Assembly: GCA_023461275.1 (NCBI GenBank)
Contig: JAEYMI010000042.1
Location: 1 to 53,249, forward strand
Reading direction: 5' to 3'
Length of the DNA stretch: 53,249 bases
Origin: Actinomycetes bacterium
GTDB taxonomy: Bacteria > Actinomycetota > Actinomycetes > Mycobacteriales > Mycobacteriaceae
In this document: one piece after another, positions 41,708-49,777 of the stretch
Position numbering within the stretch: the stretch's first letter is position 1
Layout of the letters: each line of letters begins with the position of its first letter
Notes under the pieces: generated by a model
Seen by the model: the letters and a program-made list of their open reading frames with translations, nothing else
The model's database searches: none
What the model was told of the DNA's origin: nothing
Program-made: the position numbers and the translations under genes

Positions 41708-42505
41708 TCAATCCCGTTGCTGCTTCTCCGCATTCGCGACGATGATGTCGTGCAGGTATTGCGCCAACCCCGGTGCGACGCCGTCGTAGTGCGCGGTGAA
41801 TCTCGGATCGGCGACGTACATCTGCGCCACGCACACCTGCATCTGATGGCCGCAGTCGTAGAACTTGTTGAGCGCCGCGCGATGACGTTCCGCCAGCGCA
41901 TCCGCGGTAGCCGAACCCGCCGCAACGCTCGCTGACATCGCCTGTGCCACATCGGCTTCCAACTGATCGGTCTCCGCCTTGATCAGCTGCCAATCCTTCT
42001 TGCCGAACTGTGCGGTGCGCTGTTGGCTCTGCTTCCAGGCGTCGGTCTCACCCCAGCGTTCCTCGGCTTCGGCCGAGTACTCCTCACCGGTCCAGTTGTC
42101 CCCGAAGATCTCCGCCTGCTCGGCAGCGGTCAACTGCATTCCCTGCTTCTTGGCATTCATCATGTCCTCCACTGCGGCGACCATCTGGTGCAAGCGTTCG
42201 ATCCGGTCGGTCAACAGGTCTCGCTGGGCACTCAGGTGCGCCACCGGGTCCGACGACGGGTCGTCGAGCAGGGTCGCGATCTGCTCGAGCGTGAAGCCGA
42301 CTTCCCGATAGGTCAGTACGCGGTGCAGCCGCTCGACGTCGTCGTCGGTGTATTCGCGATACCCCGACGACGATCGCTGCGACGGCACCACCAGACCGAT
42401 CGCGTCGTAGTGATGCATGGTGCGGACGCTGACGCCCACCATCCGGGCGACCGTCCCCACCGTGTAGGTATTCACATCCAGCCTCACTTCGCTCACGCCG
42501 ATCAC
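41708..42505 (-). CDS. MerR family regulator with TipAS ligand-binding domain
   Basis: A TipA-like regulator of 265 residues. The N-terminal MerR DNA-binding domain reads YTVGTVARMVGVSVRTMHHYDAIGL with wing SSSGYREY. A dimerisation coiled coil spans about 80-120. The C-terminal TipAS domain (about 140-260) contains FYDCGHQMQVCVAQMYVADPRFTAHYD and PGLAQYLHDIIVANA. TipAS domains bind thiopeptide antibiotics and activate multidrug-response genes. Its own target is unclear; no efflux gene is adjacent. The start is GTG at 42505; GTG at 42496 is better spaced from GAAGG. Confidence 0.85.
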   Translation of the reverse strand: MIGVSEVRLDVNTYTVGTVARMVGVSVRTMHHYDAIGLVVPSQRSSSGYREYTDDDVERLHRVLTYREVGFTLEQIATLLDDPSSDPVAHLSAQRDLLTDRIERLHQMVAAVEDMMNAKKQGMQLTAAEQAEIFGDNWTGEEYSAEAEERWGETDAWKQSQQRTAQFGKKDWQLIKAETDQLEADVAQAMSASVAAGSATADALAERHRAALNKFYDCGHQMQVCVAQMYVADPRFTAHYDGVAPGLAQYLHDIIVANAEKQQRD

Positions 42506-42565
42506 CCTTCGCCATTACGTCGCGTGAGGGTCAAGGGCCGACGACGTGACCGGATAGGGGGCGGA

Positions 42566-43048
42566 CTACGGCGCCAACCCGAACGACGCGCCACCCTTGG
42601 TGCACGTCGCCAGTTCGCCCGCTGTCTGCGACGGCGCGCAGTCCCAGCCCGAGACGGTCTGTGGCTGGCCGGTGGCGATCTTGGGGCCGTACTCGTCGGC
42701 GATCTGCTTGGCGGTCGCGCAGTTCAGCGAGCCCTTGGTGATGACGATCTGCAGCGCGCCGTCGGGTCCCTTGGTGGTGCCGCACTTCTCGCCGACGACC
42801 TGCTCGTCGGCGGGAACCGACGACGCCGGGCGTGGGGCTGGTCCGGCCACCACTGCAGCGCTGCTACCAGCGGAAATGGTGGAATCAGCGACCGATGTCG
42901 ACGGCGTCGAAGCGGTATCCGCGGACTGTTCGTCGCCGCAGCCGGCCAACCCGAGGCCAATGACGAGCGCAGCGCAGGCGACGACCACGCGACCCGGGAT
43001 TCGACGACCGACAGTGCTGATGGCAGGTGTCCTGGAAGTCCATGGCAT
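42566..43048 (-). CDS. Secreted lipoprotein, unknown function
   Basis: A lipoprotein precursor of 160 residues. The signal peptide contains GRVVVACAALVIGLGLAGC with a lipobox LAGC at about residues 34-37, then a Ser/Thr/Ala-rich linker. The small C-terminal domain has four cysteines (EKCGTTKGP, LNCATAKQIADEYG, GWDCAPS, ATCTKGGASFG). This CATA...GWDC...C pattern occurs in many mycobacterial lipoproteins of unknown role. The ATG at 43048 lies 7 nt after TACCGT. It is divergent from tgt, with about 70 bp between them. Confidence 0.75.
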   Translation of the reverse strand: MPWTSRTPAISTVGRRIPGRVVVACAALVIGLGLAGCGDEQSADTASTPSTSVADSTISAGSSAAVVAGPAPRPASSVPADEQVVGEKCGTTKGPDGALQIVITKGSLNCATAKQIADEYGPKIATGQPQTVSGWDCAPSQTAGELATCTKGGASFGLAP

Positions 43049-43055
43049 GGGTTTC

Positions 43056-43061
43056 ACGGTA
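43056..43061 (-). promoter_or_regulatory. Leaderless-type -10 box of the lipoprotein gene
   Basis: TACCGT on the minus strand, 7 nt before the ATG at 43048. Confidence 0.35.
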
Positions 43062-43117
43062 GCGAAGGAGAACGCCGAGTTTGGGTACATCGGTGTCGAC
43101 CTGCGAGGATGCAGGCC

Positions 43118-44413
43118 GTGACCAGCACCGACACCGCGACATCGTCCGACGCCGCCACCCCCTTCACGGTGGGGACCACGCTGCCCGGCACGCTGGGCCG
43201 CACCGGGGTGATCCACACCCCGCACGGCGACATCCACACCCCCGCGTTTGTGCCGGTCGGTACCAAGGCCACCGTCAAGACGGTCCTGCCGGAGTCGGTC
43301 GCCGCGCTCGGCGCGCAGGCGGTGCTCGCCAACGCCTATCACCTCTACCTGCAGCCGGGCCCGCAGATCATCGACGAGGCGGGTGGCCTGGGTGCGTTCA
43401 TGAACTGGCGCGGCCCCACCTACACCGACAGTGGTGGCTTCCAGGTCATGTCGCTGGGTGCCGGCTTCAAGAAGGTCATCTCGATGGACGTCTCCGGTCA
43501 GGAGAACGACGACCTGATTGCCGAAGGCAAGGAACGACTTTCGGCTGTCGACGACGACGGGGTCACCTTCAAATCGCACCTCGACGGATCCCGACACCGG
43601 TTCACCCCCGAGGTATCGATGCAGATTCAGCACCAGCTCGGCGCCGACATCATCTTCGCCTTCGACGAACTGACAACCCTGATGAATACCCGTGCTTACC
43701 AAGAGAATTCACTGGAACGCACCCGACTGTGGGCGATTCGCTGTCTGGCTGAACACAATCGGCTCTCCGTCGAGCGCGGTCACCGGCCGCAGCAGGCGCT
43801 GTGGGGCGTCATCCAGGGCGCCCAGTACGAGGATCTTCGACGCAAGGCCGCCCGCGACCTGACCGAACTGAGCCGCATCGATCGCGAGAACGGCGGAAAA
43901 GGCTTCGGCGGCTACGGAATCGGTGGTGCATTGGAGAAGGCAAACCTCGGAACGATCGTCGGATGGGTCAATCAGGAACTGCCCGTCGACTCCCCGAAGC
44001 ATCTGCTCGGCATCAGCGAACCCGACGATGTGTTCACCGCCATCGAGAACGGCGCCGACACGTTCGATTGCGTCTCACCCACCCGCGTTGCCCGCAACGG
44101 CGCCATCTACTCCCTCGACGGTCGCTATAACGTGACCAATGCCAAGTACCGCAACGACTTTCGGTCACTCGACCCTGAGGTGGAGAACTACACCTCGCAG
44201 TATTCGCGCGCGTACCTGCACCACCTGTTCAAGGCCAAGGAGGGGCTGGCGTCGACGTTGGCGACGCTGCACAACGTGGCGTTCATCGTGTCGATGGTCG
44301 ATCGGGCGCGCCAGGCCATCGAAGACGGCAACTACGTCGAGTACCGCGATGAGTTCCTGGGGCGTTACTACGCGGGATCGTCTCAGAGCGGAATATCAAG
44401 CAGCTCTTCGTAA
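43118..44413 (+). CDS. tgt: tRNA-guanine transglycosylase lacking the zinc cysteines
   Basis: A TGT-family enzyme of 431 residues, longer than the usual 370-390, which swaps G34 of GUN tRNAs for preQ1 or queuine. Catalytic D104 (TDSGGFQ) and nucleophile D317 (DTFDCVSPTR) are kept, as are WGVIQGAQYEDLR and GYGIGG. The structural zinc site is not: the family C-x-C-x-x-C reads V355-E-N357-Y-T-S360, although the distal H385 remains. The preQ1-pocket ECTPY is ELTTL, and GLxVGE is GALEKA. An insertion of about 25 residues (near 113-145) is also unusual. The GTG at 43118 is spaced 9 nt from GAGG; the ATG at 43109 is possible. gluQ nearby supports a queuosine role. Confidence 0.85.
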   Translation: MTSTDTATSSDAATPFTVGTTLPGTLGRTGVIHTPHGDIHTPAFVPVGTKATVKTVLPESVAALGAQAVLANAYHLYLQPGPQIIDEAGGLGAFMNWRGPTYTDSGGFQVMSLGAGFKKVISMDVSGQENDDLIAEGKERLSAVDDDGVTFKSHLDGSRHRFTPEVSMQIQHQLGADIIFAFDELTTLMNTRAYQENSLERTRLWAIRCLAEHNRLSVERGHRPQQALWGVIQGAQYEDLRRKAARDLTELSRIDRENGGKGFGGYGIGGALEKANLGTIVGWVNQELPVDSPKHLLGISEPDDVFTAIENGADTFDCVSPTRVARNGAIYSLDGRYNVTNAKYRNDFRSLDPEVENYTSQYSRAYLHHLFKAKEGLASTLATLHNVAFIVSMVDRARQAIEDGNYVEYRDEFLGRYYAGSSQSGISSSSS

Positions 44414-45090
44414 AACCCGCCGAATCGACGACCCGGTTCGACGAGGTGGATCTCCAGGATCCAGTGGCACGCGCGGCCCTGATTGTCGGGTCGTCGCATC
44501 GGTAGATCCGACCCGGGCGCGACGTAGCTGTCGATCTCGCTGCCCTTGATCTTCTCGTGCGGGAATTCGCCGACCAGGTGACCGGCGATCTCGCCACCGA
44601 AATGCCATCCGGCCTCTTCGGTGAGTTCGACGACGCGGTCGAAGAGTTCGGCGCCGGTGATGTCGGGGGAGTTGCGGAACAGCTCGCGGCCCTGCTGCCA
44701 GATTCGCGGAATATCATCGCGCAGGGCAATTTTCGCCGGATCATCGCCGAGGACATACGTTCGGCCGAAGTCGGCTTCCCACTCCTCGAAGAGTGGACCG
44801 AAGTCGAGAAACAGGATCTCGTCGTCGGTGAGGGTGTGGCTCGGCGGGTTGGCCTTGTAGGTTTCGAGCGTGTTGGCCCCGGCACGGACGATGCGTTTGT
44901 GCCAATGCCGGGTGACGCCGAGTAGATCGGAGGCCAGATCGCGGATCTCGTCGGACAGCTCGCGTTCGGTCACCCCAGGACGGATCAGTGCTCGGCGCTC
45001 CACCTCGTCGAAGAGCTCCTGCGCCTTCGATTGCGCATCGAGCAGTTGCGCGACGCGTTCGGATTCTGTTGCGGTGGCCATGCCCACCAT
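44383..45090 (-). CDS. M24 family metallopeptidase-like protein
   Basis: A pita-bread-fold protein of 235 residues, like methionine/proline aminopeptidases. Expected metal ligands can be traced: Asp in LFLDFGPLFEEWEADFGRTYVLG, His in EIAGHLVGEFPHEK, and Glu in CHWILEIHLVEP, with a further Glu in YEELLDI. It is shorter than typical Xaa-Pro peptidases because the N-terminal creatinase domain is absent. The substrate is unknown. Its 3' end overlaps the tgt end by 31 bp on the opposite strand. The start is ATG at 45090 or 45081. Confidence 0.75.
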   Translation of the reverse strand: MVGMATATESERVAQLLDAQSKAQELFDEVERRALIRPGVTERELSDEIRDLASDLLGVTRHWHKRIVRAGANTLETYKANPPSHTLTDDEILFLDFGPLFEEWEADFGRTYVLGDDPAKIALRDDIPRIWQQGRELFRNSPDITGAELFDRVVELTEEAGWHFGGEIAGHLVGEFPHEKIKGSEIDSYVAPGSDLPMRRPDNQGRACHWILEIHLVEPGRRFGGFYEELLDIPL

Positions 45091-45240
45091 CCTGGTCGAA
45101 TCGGCGTGAGCGCGCTATGGCCCATCGTCGTCGGACCGGGAACCGAAGCGCCTTCGTTTACGTTCTCTTTGCAATTGGTGGATCGCTGTCCCCACAATGG
45201 ATGTGCATCGCCAACATCCCACACCGACGAGAAAGAGCTG

Positions 45241-45342
45241 ATGAGACGCCGAAAGCGCAAGCGCCGCCGACGATTGCCCGACCCCGCTACCTGGTCTGAT
45301 GGACACGATCTCAGCATCGACGAGGGGGGCACATGCTGCTGA
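45241..45342 (+). CDS. Small Arg-rich ORF overlapping the CNNM gene start (possible leader peptide)
   Basis: An ORF of 33 codons beginning MRRRKRKRRRRLPDPATW and ending GGTCC. GAGAAAGAG lies at ribosome-site distance before the ATG. It overlaps the start of the transporter gene (45333) by 10 bp, so translation of the two could be coupled. Nine of its first eleven residues are Arg or Lys. It may be a regulatory leader, a tiny basic protein or chance; conservation would decide. Confidence 0.4.
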   Translation: MRRRKRKRRRRLPDPATWSDGHDLSIDEGGTCC

Positions 45343-46721
45343 CCATCCTCGGAATCCTCGCCGGCATCGTGGTGGTGTTGCTCATCACCGCTGCGACCGG
45401 CTACTTCGTGGCCCAGGAATTCGCCTACATGGCCGTGGACCGGTCACGTCTCAAAGCTCGCGCGCAGGCCGGCGACGCCGCCGCGGCCCGAGCCCTGTCG
45501 GTCACGCGTCGCACATCGTTCATGCTGTCCGGCGCGCAGCTGGGCATCACCGTCACCGGCCTGCTGGTCGGTTACGTCGCCGAGCCGCTGATCGGTAGCG
45601 GCTTCGGCGAACTGCTCGATTCGGTGGGCGTGCCGGTGACCATCGGTGTCGCGATCGGCACCGTGCTGGCCGTCGCGTTCTCCACCGTCATCCAGATGGT
45701 GTTCGGCGAGCTGTTCCCGAAGAACCTCGCCATCGCGCGTCCCGAGCCGGTCGCGCGTCGGCTGGCATTCTCGACGAACGCCTACCTCGCGGTATTCGGT
45801 TGGCTGATCGCCCTGTTCGACAAGTCGTCGAACTTGCTGCTGCGCGTGCTGCGCATCGAGCCGGTGCACGACGTCGAACACTCGGCCACTCCACGCGATC
45901 TCGAGCACATCGTCGCCGAATCCCGTGCCACCGGCGAACTACCGGAAGAACTCTCCACCCTGCTCGATCGCATCCTCGACTTCCCCACGCAGACAGCCGA
46001 ACACGCGATGATCCCGCGCAACATCGTCGACACGATCGATGCCGGAACACCACTGTCCGAGGTGGTCACGCTGATGAGCACCGGGCATTCGCGGTACCCG
46101 GTGATCGGTGAAACCTCCGACGACGTCCGCGACGTCGTCCACCTGCGCGACGTGCTCGGCTGGGTCGACGACCCGAAGCTCGCCGACATGACCGTCGACG
46201 ACGTCGCGAGACCTGCCGTCGTGGTGCCGGTTTCGCTGCCGCTACCCGAGGTGCTCGAGGCCATCCGGGAGGTCGACGACGAGCTCGCGGTGGTCATCGA
46301 CGAGTACGGCGGTTTCGCCGGCGTGGTGACCACTGAGGACATGGCCGAGGAGTTGATCGGTGAGATCGACGACGAGCACGACTCGTCGTCGTCGGAAACC
46401 GTTGTCACCCTGGGGGATGGCTGGTTGATGAGTGGCAACGCGCACATCGACGAGGTATCCCGGGCCATCGGGCACGACCTTCCCGAAGGCGACTACGAGA
46501 CGATCGCCGGTCTGGTCATCGCCACCTTCGTCGGGCTGCCCGATGTCGGTGACACGGTGACCATCCCGTTGGAACCCGACCCATCAGAGCTGTTGTTGCC
46601 CAACGCCTCGATTCCGGAGGTGGTGGCCACGGTTCGACGAGTCGACCGCCACGTTCCGGCGCTGATCGAGGTCAGCGTCCGAGACGCCGCCGATGCCACG
46701 ATGGGGGATGACGAGCGATGA
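45333..46721 (+). CDS. CNNM/CorC-family transporter with CBS and CorC-HlyC domains
   Basis: A 462-residue membrane protein, formerly called hemolysin-like. The N-terminal CNNM (DUF21) domain has three to four membrane helices (about 1-190; QEFAYMAVDRSRLKARA, VFGELFPKNLAIARPEPVA). Two CBS domains follow (about 205-340; NIVDTIDAGTPLSEVVTLMSTGHSRYPV, VIDEYGGFAGVVTTEDMAEELIGEI). A C-terminal transporter-associated domain ends it (about 355-445). The family exports Mg2+ or related ions. It overlaps the next gene by 4 bp (ATGA), so the two probably act together, as the similar Rv1842c/Rv1841c pair of mycobacteria may. Confidence 0.9.
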   Translation: MLLTILGILAGIVVVLLITAATGYFVAQEFAYMAVDRSRLKARAQAGDAAAARALSVTRRTSFMLSGAQLGITVTGLLVGYVAEPLIGSGFGELLDSVGVPVTIGVAIGTVLAVAFSTVIQMVFGELFPKNLAIARPEPVARRLAFSTNAYLAVFGWLIALFDKSSNLLLRVLRIEPVHDVEHSATPRDLEHIVAESRATGELPEELSTLLDRILDFPTQTAEHAMIPRNIVDTIDAGTPLSEVVTLMSTGHSRYPVIGETSDDVRDVVHLRDVLGWVDDPKLADMTVDDVARPAVVVPVSLPLPEVLEAIREVDDELAVVIDEYGGFAGVVTTEDMAEELIGEIDDEHDSSSSETVVTLGDGWLMSGNAHIDEVSRAIGHDLPEGDYETIAGLVIATFVGLPDVGDTVTIPLEPDPSELLLPNASIPEVVATVRRVDRHVPALIEVSVRDAADATMGDDER

Positions 46722-47716
46722 GCGGACCTGTCGTGATTGTCGTGACCATCGGGTTGATCGCTGCGAGTGCGTTTTTCGTCGCAGTCGAGTTCGCTCTCAT
46801 CGCTGCCCGACGCCACCGGCTGGAGGACGAGGCCCGCAACAGTCGATCGGCCCGCGCCGCGCTACGTAGTGCATCGGAACTGTCGGTGTTGCTGGCCGGC
46901 TCGCAGCTCGGCATCACGGTGTGCACCCTTGCGCTCGGTGCGGTGACCAAACCTGCTGTGCACCATTGGCTTACCCCGATGATCAGTGGTTGGGGCGCGC
47001 CGACGTGGGTGGCCGACGTCGGTGGCTTCGTGTTGGCGTTGGCGATCGTTACGTTCCTGCACCTGGTGGTCGGTGAGATGGCGCCCAAGTCGTGGGCGAT
47101 CGCCCATCCGGAGCGGTCGGCGATTCTGCTGGCTCTGCCGATGCGCGGTTTCATGTGGCTCACCCGCCCACTGATCGAGTCGCTGAACCGCATTGCGAAC
47201 TGGTGCCTTCGCAAGGTCGGGGTCGACCCGGTGAACCAGGTGGCCTCAGGTCAGGATTCGGATGCGTTGCGGGAGTTGGTGGATCACTCCGCTACCGTTG
47301 GCGCGCTCGACGAGCGACACCACACCTGGTTGCGAGGTGCGCTGGAATTGGAGTCGATGACAGTCGGCGACGTGGTCACTGATCGGGCCGAACTCAGCTC
47401 GGTGCCTTCGACGGCTTCGGCTGCCGACGTGCGTGAGAAGGCACGTGAAACCGGCCACCTGCGGTTGGTCGTGGAAGGTCGCGACGGCGTGGAAGGCGTA
47501 GTGCACGTGCGCGATTGCCTGGCCGCCGGCACGCAGGCGACTGCCGGCGACCTGATGCGCCCGGCCGTCTCGGTCGACATCGACCTGCCGGTGTACGAAG
47601 CGCTGGAACGGATTCGGACCAGTCGCAGTCATCTACTGACCGTCACCGAAGCCGGCCGCGTGATCGGCGCGATCACCTTCGACGACGTTGCGCGGAGGTT
47701 GCTGGAGGTGGCGTAG
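46718..47716 (+). CDS. CNNM/CorC-family transporter, short form
   Basis: The second member of the pair, 332 residues. The DUF21 domain is present (FFVAVEFALIAARRHRLEDEA, VVGEMAPKSWAIAHPERSA), followed by a CBS pair (LESMTVGDVVTDRAELSSVP to AGRVIGAITFDDVARRLLEVA). It stops right after the second CBS motif and lacks the C-terminal CorC-HlyC domain. It may form heterodimers with the upstream protein. gluQ is convergent, 24 bp away. Confidence 0.9.
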   Translation: MSGPVVIVVTIGLIAASAFFVAVEFALIAARRHRLEDEARNSRSARAALRSASELSVLLAGSQLGITVCTLALGAVTKPAVHHWLTPMISGWGAPTWVADVGGFVLALAIVTFLHLVVGEMAPKSWAIAHPERSAILLALPMRGFMWLTRPLIESLNRIANWCLRKVGVDPVNQVASGQDSDALRELVDHSATVGALDERHHTWLRGALELESMTVGDVVTDRAELSSVPSTASAADVREKARETGHLRLVVEGRDGVEGVVHVRDCLAAGTQATAGDLMRPAVSVDIDLPVYEALERIRTSRSHLLTVTEAGRVIGAITFDDVARRLLEVA

Positions 47717-47740
47717 CCGATGGTCGAGTGCCCCGAGCCG

Positions 47741-48688
47741 TTAGGCGAGGGGTGTATCAAGACCCCGTTCCCCGACAATCCACGGCCCTCTCGGCAACGC
47801 CAACACCGAAAACCGTTGCAGCAGAATCTGAGCCGTCACCAGCTCACCAGGCTCGGCCAGCCCCAACGACGCGGCCATCAGCGACAACACCTGCGCCGCA
47901 GTCACTCCGCGCTCGGCGAGGTCGGCCAGGGTGACCGCGCCATCGCGTTTGCTGAGCCGCACATGCTGTTCGTTGAGCACCATCGGCACGTGGGCGTACG
48001 TCGGCGGCGTCTCGCCGAGAAGCGTCGCCAGGTAGGCCTGCCGGGGCGCCGACGAGAGTAGGTCGTCGCCGCGGACCACCTGATCGATGCCCGACGCCGC
48101 GTCGTCGACGACAACTGCCAAATTATAGGCGGGTGTTCCGTCGTTTCGGCAGATGACGAAATCGTCGACCATGCCGGTGTATTCGCCGTGCAGCAGGTCG
48201 GTGACGGTGAATTCGGCGACGTCGGACCGGATGCGGATCGCGGGCGGTCGTCCGGCCGCTCGACGTTCCGCGCGCTGTGCGTCGGTCAGGTCCCGGCACG
48301 TCCCAGGATAGGCCCCCTGCGGTGCGTGCGGTGCCGACGGTGCCTCGAGGATCTCCCGCCGAGTGCAGAAGCACTCGAAAGTTCTTCCCTGGGAGATCAA
48401 TTGGTCGACGATGTCGCGATAGACATCGAGTCGACTCGTCTGGTAAAGCACCGGCGGCTCCCAGTCGATGCCGATCGCGTGGAGATCGTCGATCTGTCGT
48501 TGATCGGCGCCGACCGCGGTGCGGTCGAGATCCTCCATCCGTAGCAGGAACCGCCGACCCGTCGACCGCGCGAACAACCAGGCGAGCAGCGCGGTACGGA
48601 GGTTCCCGACATGCAGATCACCCGACGGCGACGGCGCGAATCGGCCGGCGCCGTGCCTGCCGCCACTCACGGATTCGTCGGTGCCCAT
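47741..48688 (-). CDS. gluQ: Glutamyl-Q tRNA(Asp) synthetase
   Basis: A truncated GluRS paralogue of 315 residues that glutamylates the queuine base in tRNA-Asp instead of a 3' end. The class I HIGH-like motif is GRFAPSPSGDLHVGN and the KMSKS-like motif is RLSKRDG. The zinc cysteines are FECFCTRRE and YPGTCRDL. The anticodon-binding domain of GluRS is absent, as expected. The enzyme is meaningful only in cells with queuosine in tRNA, so it supports a working tgt 3 kb away. The ATG at 48688 gives the family length; the frame upstream overlaps the ligase gene. Confidence 0.92.
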   Translation of the reverse strand: MGTDESVSGGRHGAGRFAPSPSGDLHVGNLRTALLAWLFARSTGRRFLLRMEDLDRTAVGADQRQIDDLHAIGIDWEPPVLYQTSRLDVYRDIVDQLISQGRTFECFCTRREILEAPSAPHAPQGAYPGTCRDLTDAQRAERRAAGRPPAIRIRSDVAEFTVTDLLHGEYTGMVDDFVICRNDGTPAYNLAVVVDDAASGIDQVVRGDDLLSSAPRQAYLATLLGETPPTYAHVPMVLNEQHVRLSKRDGAVTLADLAERGVTAAQVLSLMAASLGLAEPGELVTAQILLQRFSVLALPRGPWIVGERGLDTPLA

Positions 48689-48721
48689 TGCGATCGAGCC
48701 TACAAGTGCGACGATGGAGTC

Positions 48722-49777
48722 GTGGATCTCCCTGTGATGCCGCCGATCGCGCCGATGCTGGCCAAGGCGGTGACCGCCGTCCCCAATCAACCCCACGACC
48801 CGGAATGGTCGTATGAACCCAAGTGGGACGGGTTTCGCGCCCTGATCTTTCGCGACGGCGACGAGGTTGCGATCGGTTCGCGCGGCGGCAAAGATCTCGC
48901 CCGCTACTTCCCGGAAATAGTGGCGGCTGCCAAGAAAGAACTGCCGGACAAGGTAGTTCTCGACGGTGAGATCGGCGTGCCCGCGCTGATCGGCGACACC
49001 CACCGCCTCGACTGGGATTCGCTGGCCCAACGTATCCACCCGGCTGATTCGCGTGTGCAGATGCTGGCCGAGAAGACACCGGCCATCTTCATCGGATTCG
49101 ACGCCCTCGCTCTCGGCGCCACCAGCGTCGTCGACGAGCCGTTCGGTGTCCGACGAGAAACGTTGCTGCGGGCCATCGACCCCGACGGTGCAGCCGATCG
49201 TCGCATGCATGTCAGCCGCGTGACCGCCGACCCGGCTGTGGCCACGGAGTGGTTCTCGGCGTTCGAAGGAGCTGGACTCGACGGGGTTGTCGGAAAGCGT
49301 TTGGCCGGAACGTATGTCGAAGGCAAACGCGAGATGGTGAAGGTCAAACACAAGCGGACCGCGGACTGCGTCATCATCGGCTACCGTGTCCACAAGAGCG
49401 GTTCCGGCCTGGGTTCGATGCTGCTCGGCCTGCACACCGACGACGGTGACTTGCACATGGTCGGGGGTTCCGGTGCCTTCTCCGACGCCAAACGTCAAGA
49501 GCTGCAAGCGATGTTCGAACCCATGCGGTTGGATCCGGAGAAACCGTCGCTGGGTGAGCCGACGCGGTGGCGGTCGGAGAAGTCGGGGGAGTGGATTCCG
49601 ATCCGCCCGGAGTTGGTGGCCGAGTTCGCCTACGACCAGATGGAGAATCACCGCTTCCGACACACCGTGAAGTTCCTGCGGTGGCGCCCGGACCGCGAAC
49701 CGGAAAGCTGTACCTACGACCAGCTCGAGGTTCCGCTCACCTACGACCTGCACGATGTGCTGGAAGGGAAGTCCTGA
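48722..49777 (+). CDS. ligC: ATP-dependent DNA ligase (LigC type)
   Basis: An ATP-dependent ligase of 351 residues with a nucleotidyltransferase domain followed by an OB fold. The AMP-binding lysine is K34 in YEPKWDGFR, then VLDGEIGVP, DGVVGKRL and MVKVKHKR. There is no N-terminal DNA-binding or nuclease domain. In mycobacteria LigC works with a primase-polymerase in gap filling and repair. The GTG at 48722 gives VDLPVMPPIAPMLAK, matching the start of mycobacterial LigC, with GGAG just upstream. Its TGA overlaps the next ATG (TGATG). Confidence 0.92.
   Translation: MDLPVMPPIAPMLAKAVTAVPNQPHDPEWSYEPKWDGFRALIFRDGDEVAIGSRGGKDLARYFPEIVAAAKKELPDKVVLDGEIGVPALIGDTHRLDWDSLAQRIHPADSRVQMLAEKTPAIFIGFDALALGATSVVDEPFGVRRETLLRAIDPDGAADRRMHVSRVTADPAVATEWFSAFEGAGLDGVVGKRLAGTYVEGKREMVKVKHKRTADCVIIGYRVHKSGSGLGSMLLGLHTDDGDLHMVGGSGAFSDAKRQELQAMFEPMRLDPEKPSLGEPTRWRSEKSGEWIPIRPELVAEFAYDQMENHRFRHTVKFLRWRPDREPESCTYDQLEVPLTYDLHDVLEGKS

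Noticed and set aside
41561..41935. Long Thr/Ala/Pro/Ser-rich open frame on the plus strand through the repeat
   Set aside because: The coding appearance comes from the 21-bp period being a multiple of three. There is no start with a ribosome site, and it runs antisense into the TipA-type gene.
43049..43117. PreQ1 riboswitch before tgt
   Set aside because: The gap is too short and lacks the C-rich/A-rich pseudoknot pattern.
45091..45332. M-box (ykoK) magnesium riboswitch before the CNNM genes
   Set aside because: None of the conserved M-box helices or GA-rich loops could be found; only a small ORF is visible.
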